The position numbers and the translations under genes were made by a program. Under the pieces are notes generated by a model, which searched no databases, was not told the origin of the DNA, and saw only the letters and a list, made by a program, of their open reading frames with translations. This document shows positions 22,968 through 23,722 of a DNA stretch of 23,722 nucleotides, in pieces (positions within the stretch are counted from its first letter, which is position 1; each line of letters starts with the position of its first letter). Source of the DNA: an uncultured Oscillospiraceae bacterium (lineage in GTDB: Bacteria > Bacillota > Clostridia > Oscillospirales > Ruminococcaceae); NCBI GenBank assembly GCA_900555435.1, contig USLH01000010.1:1-23722 (forward strand), in the 5' to 3' direction.

Positions 22968-23582
22968 ATGAGTATAGTAGAGATTTTAATGCGTTCAATA
23001 AGTGGGTACATTTTTATCATTCCGGGAATTATATTGTATTTTGGGGCATTAAGAAAATCTGCAAAAAGACAAACACCACTTCATATTACAACAGCATTTA
23101 TATTTTGCTATTACCTAATTGGTATTCTGACAATGACAGGTATTGGCAAGCTGAAAGCATTTGATCCAACATTAGTACTTGTCCCTTTTCGGGATATGAT
23201 AAGCGGGCCGATAGATACTATGCTCAATATTATTCTATTTGTCCCACTGGGATTTTTCCTGCCGTTACTGTATAAAAAGTATAGACATATTGGCAGTGTT
23301 GCATTGGTCGGTTTTCTTTTGTCACTATCTATTGAAATTGTCCAGATGTTCGGTAGAGGAGCGACAGATATAAATGATTTAATAACGAATACGGTTGGGG
23401 CGTGTTTAGGATTTTTTATTTATCAGTTATTATCTAAATTGGCTTCAAAAGAATTATGTAGAAAATTTCAATCCTATAATATCAATGAGGGAACAGAATT
23501 GTTATTCTTTATAATCTACTCATTTGTAATTATGGTCACAATCCAGCCTATAATCATTAGCACTTTATTTCATTTAGCTTAA
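22968..23582 (+). CDS. VanZ-family membrane protein
   Basis: ATG 22968 follows AAAGGAG (22954-22960), and the product has 204 residues. About five to six hydrophobic segments are seen, with the VanZ landmarks LVPFRDM, TMLNIILFVPLGFFLPLL, LSLSIEIVQMFGRGATDINDLITNTVGACLGF. VanZ proteins give low-level teicoplanin resistance in Tn1546, and relatives have been linked to lipoglycopeptide and antimicrobial peptide tolerance; the mechanism is not settled. No vanA-type ligase genes are nearby, so glycopeptide resistance must not be assumed. It may be read through from the GntR-controlled operon past the hairpin before it. Confidence 0.88.
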   Translation: MSIVEILMRSISGYIFIIPGIILYFGALRKSAKRQTPLHITTAFIFCYYLIGILTMTGIGKLKAFDPTLVLVPFRDMISGPIDTMLNIILFVPLGFFLPLLYKKYRHIGSVALVGFLLSLSIEIVQMFGRGATDINDLITNTVGACLGFFIYQLLSKLASKELCRKFQSYNINEGTELLFFIIYSFVIMVTIQPIIISTLFHLA

Positions 23583-23722
23583 TCTATATATACTGTTGCC
23601 CTGAATTGCGGAAAGTATTATTGCTCGGTTTTATCACTGCGGACGGCCATTCCCGGCTGCCCGCCGGAAATTTTTTTGAAATGTCCGAGCGTTGTAACAT
23701 TTCACCCCGATTTTCAATGAAA
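23583..23722. other. Right-end noncoding stretch
   Basis: I find no supported gene here. A GC-rich patch (23639-23670) with imperfect self-complementarity runs into a T-tract at about 23671-23677 and might be a weak terminator for the VanZ operon. The element clearly continues to the right. Confidence 0.3.

Noticed and set aside
22968..23582. VanZ as evidence for a vancomycin resistance operon
   Set aside because: No vanH, vanA/B, vanX, vanR or vanS gene is in the window, and VanZ homologues are common outside van operons.
1..23722. CRISPR array, tRNA or rRNA genes
   Set aside because: No regularly spaced short repeats and no recognisable tRNA or rRNA segments were seen on either strand.

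Overview
The window is the interior of a Tn1549/CTn-type integrative and conjugative element (ICE) of the kind carried by gut Clostridia (Lachnospiraceae or Oscillospiraceae-like hosts). The host level is inferred from the gene families: CD1112-type VirB6, PrgI, TrsE/VirB4, CD1108-type NlpC/P60, DUF4315, DUF4366, TopB, TTRAP, Cys_rich_VLP and Cys_rich_KTR. Neither end of the element nor an integrase is in the window. The backbone looks GC-rich. The thiamin cargo and the right-hand ABC/VanZ block are visibly more AT-rich.

Layout. 2-8936 (+): conjugation operon with the 3' end of a VirB6-like channel gene, an MT-A70 methyltransferase lacking a normal start codon, PrgI, VirB4 ATPase, a membrane-anchored NlpC/P60 hydrolase, DUF4315, DUF4366 and topoisomerase III. 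Most of these genes overlap or nearly touch. 8937-9077: an intergenic region with a palindromic 38-bp sequence that recurs, exactly inverted, in front of the relaxase operon; both copies look oriT-like. 9078-13742 (+): a 1554-aa polyvalent anti-restriction protein (ArdA-like, ArdC-like with an HExxH motif, LPD25-like, YodL-like and DUF4316-like segments), followed by the small TTRAP gene.

13949-17917: a cargo island. A 176-bp direct repeat with 2 mismatches (13949-14124 and 17742-17917) brackets 3617 bp. This insert holds a strong promoter, two tandem TPP riboswitches each with its own terminator, and an overlapping or tightly spaced operon tenA-thiD-thiE-HAD phosphatase-NUDIX. The promoter's -35 box begins at the first base after the left repeat. 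The last stop codon ends 1 bp before the right repeat, whose hairpin then serves as terminator. I regard this portable, TPP-regulated thiamin salvage cassette as the most interesting system in the window.

17896-19888 (-): mobilisation operon mobC, relaxase, Cys_rich_VLP. 19889-20117: oriT-like region and a terminator for the next gene. 20118-20486 (-): XRE regulator. 20693-23582 (+): YtrA-type GntR repressor, ABC ATPase, ABC permease, a 37-aa membrane miniprotein, a Cys_rich_KTR protein and a VanZ-like membrane protein, from a consensus promoter. This block looks like an envelope-stress or antimicrobial-peptide accessory module.

Working model: VirB6, PrgI, VirB4 and the NlpC/P60 protein form the mating channel. 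MobC and the relaxase process oriT, and TopB and the polyvalent protein help the DNA to establish in the recipient. The recipient also gains thiamin salvage under TPP control. All assignments come from reading the sequence; no database search was possible.
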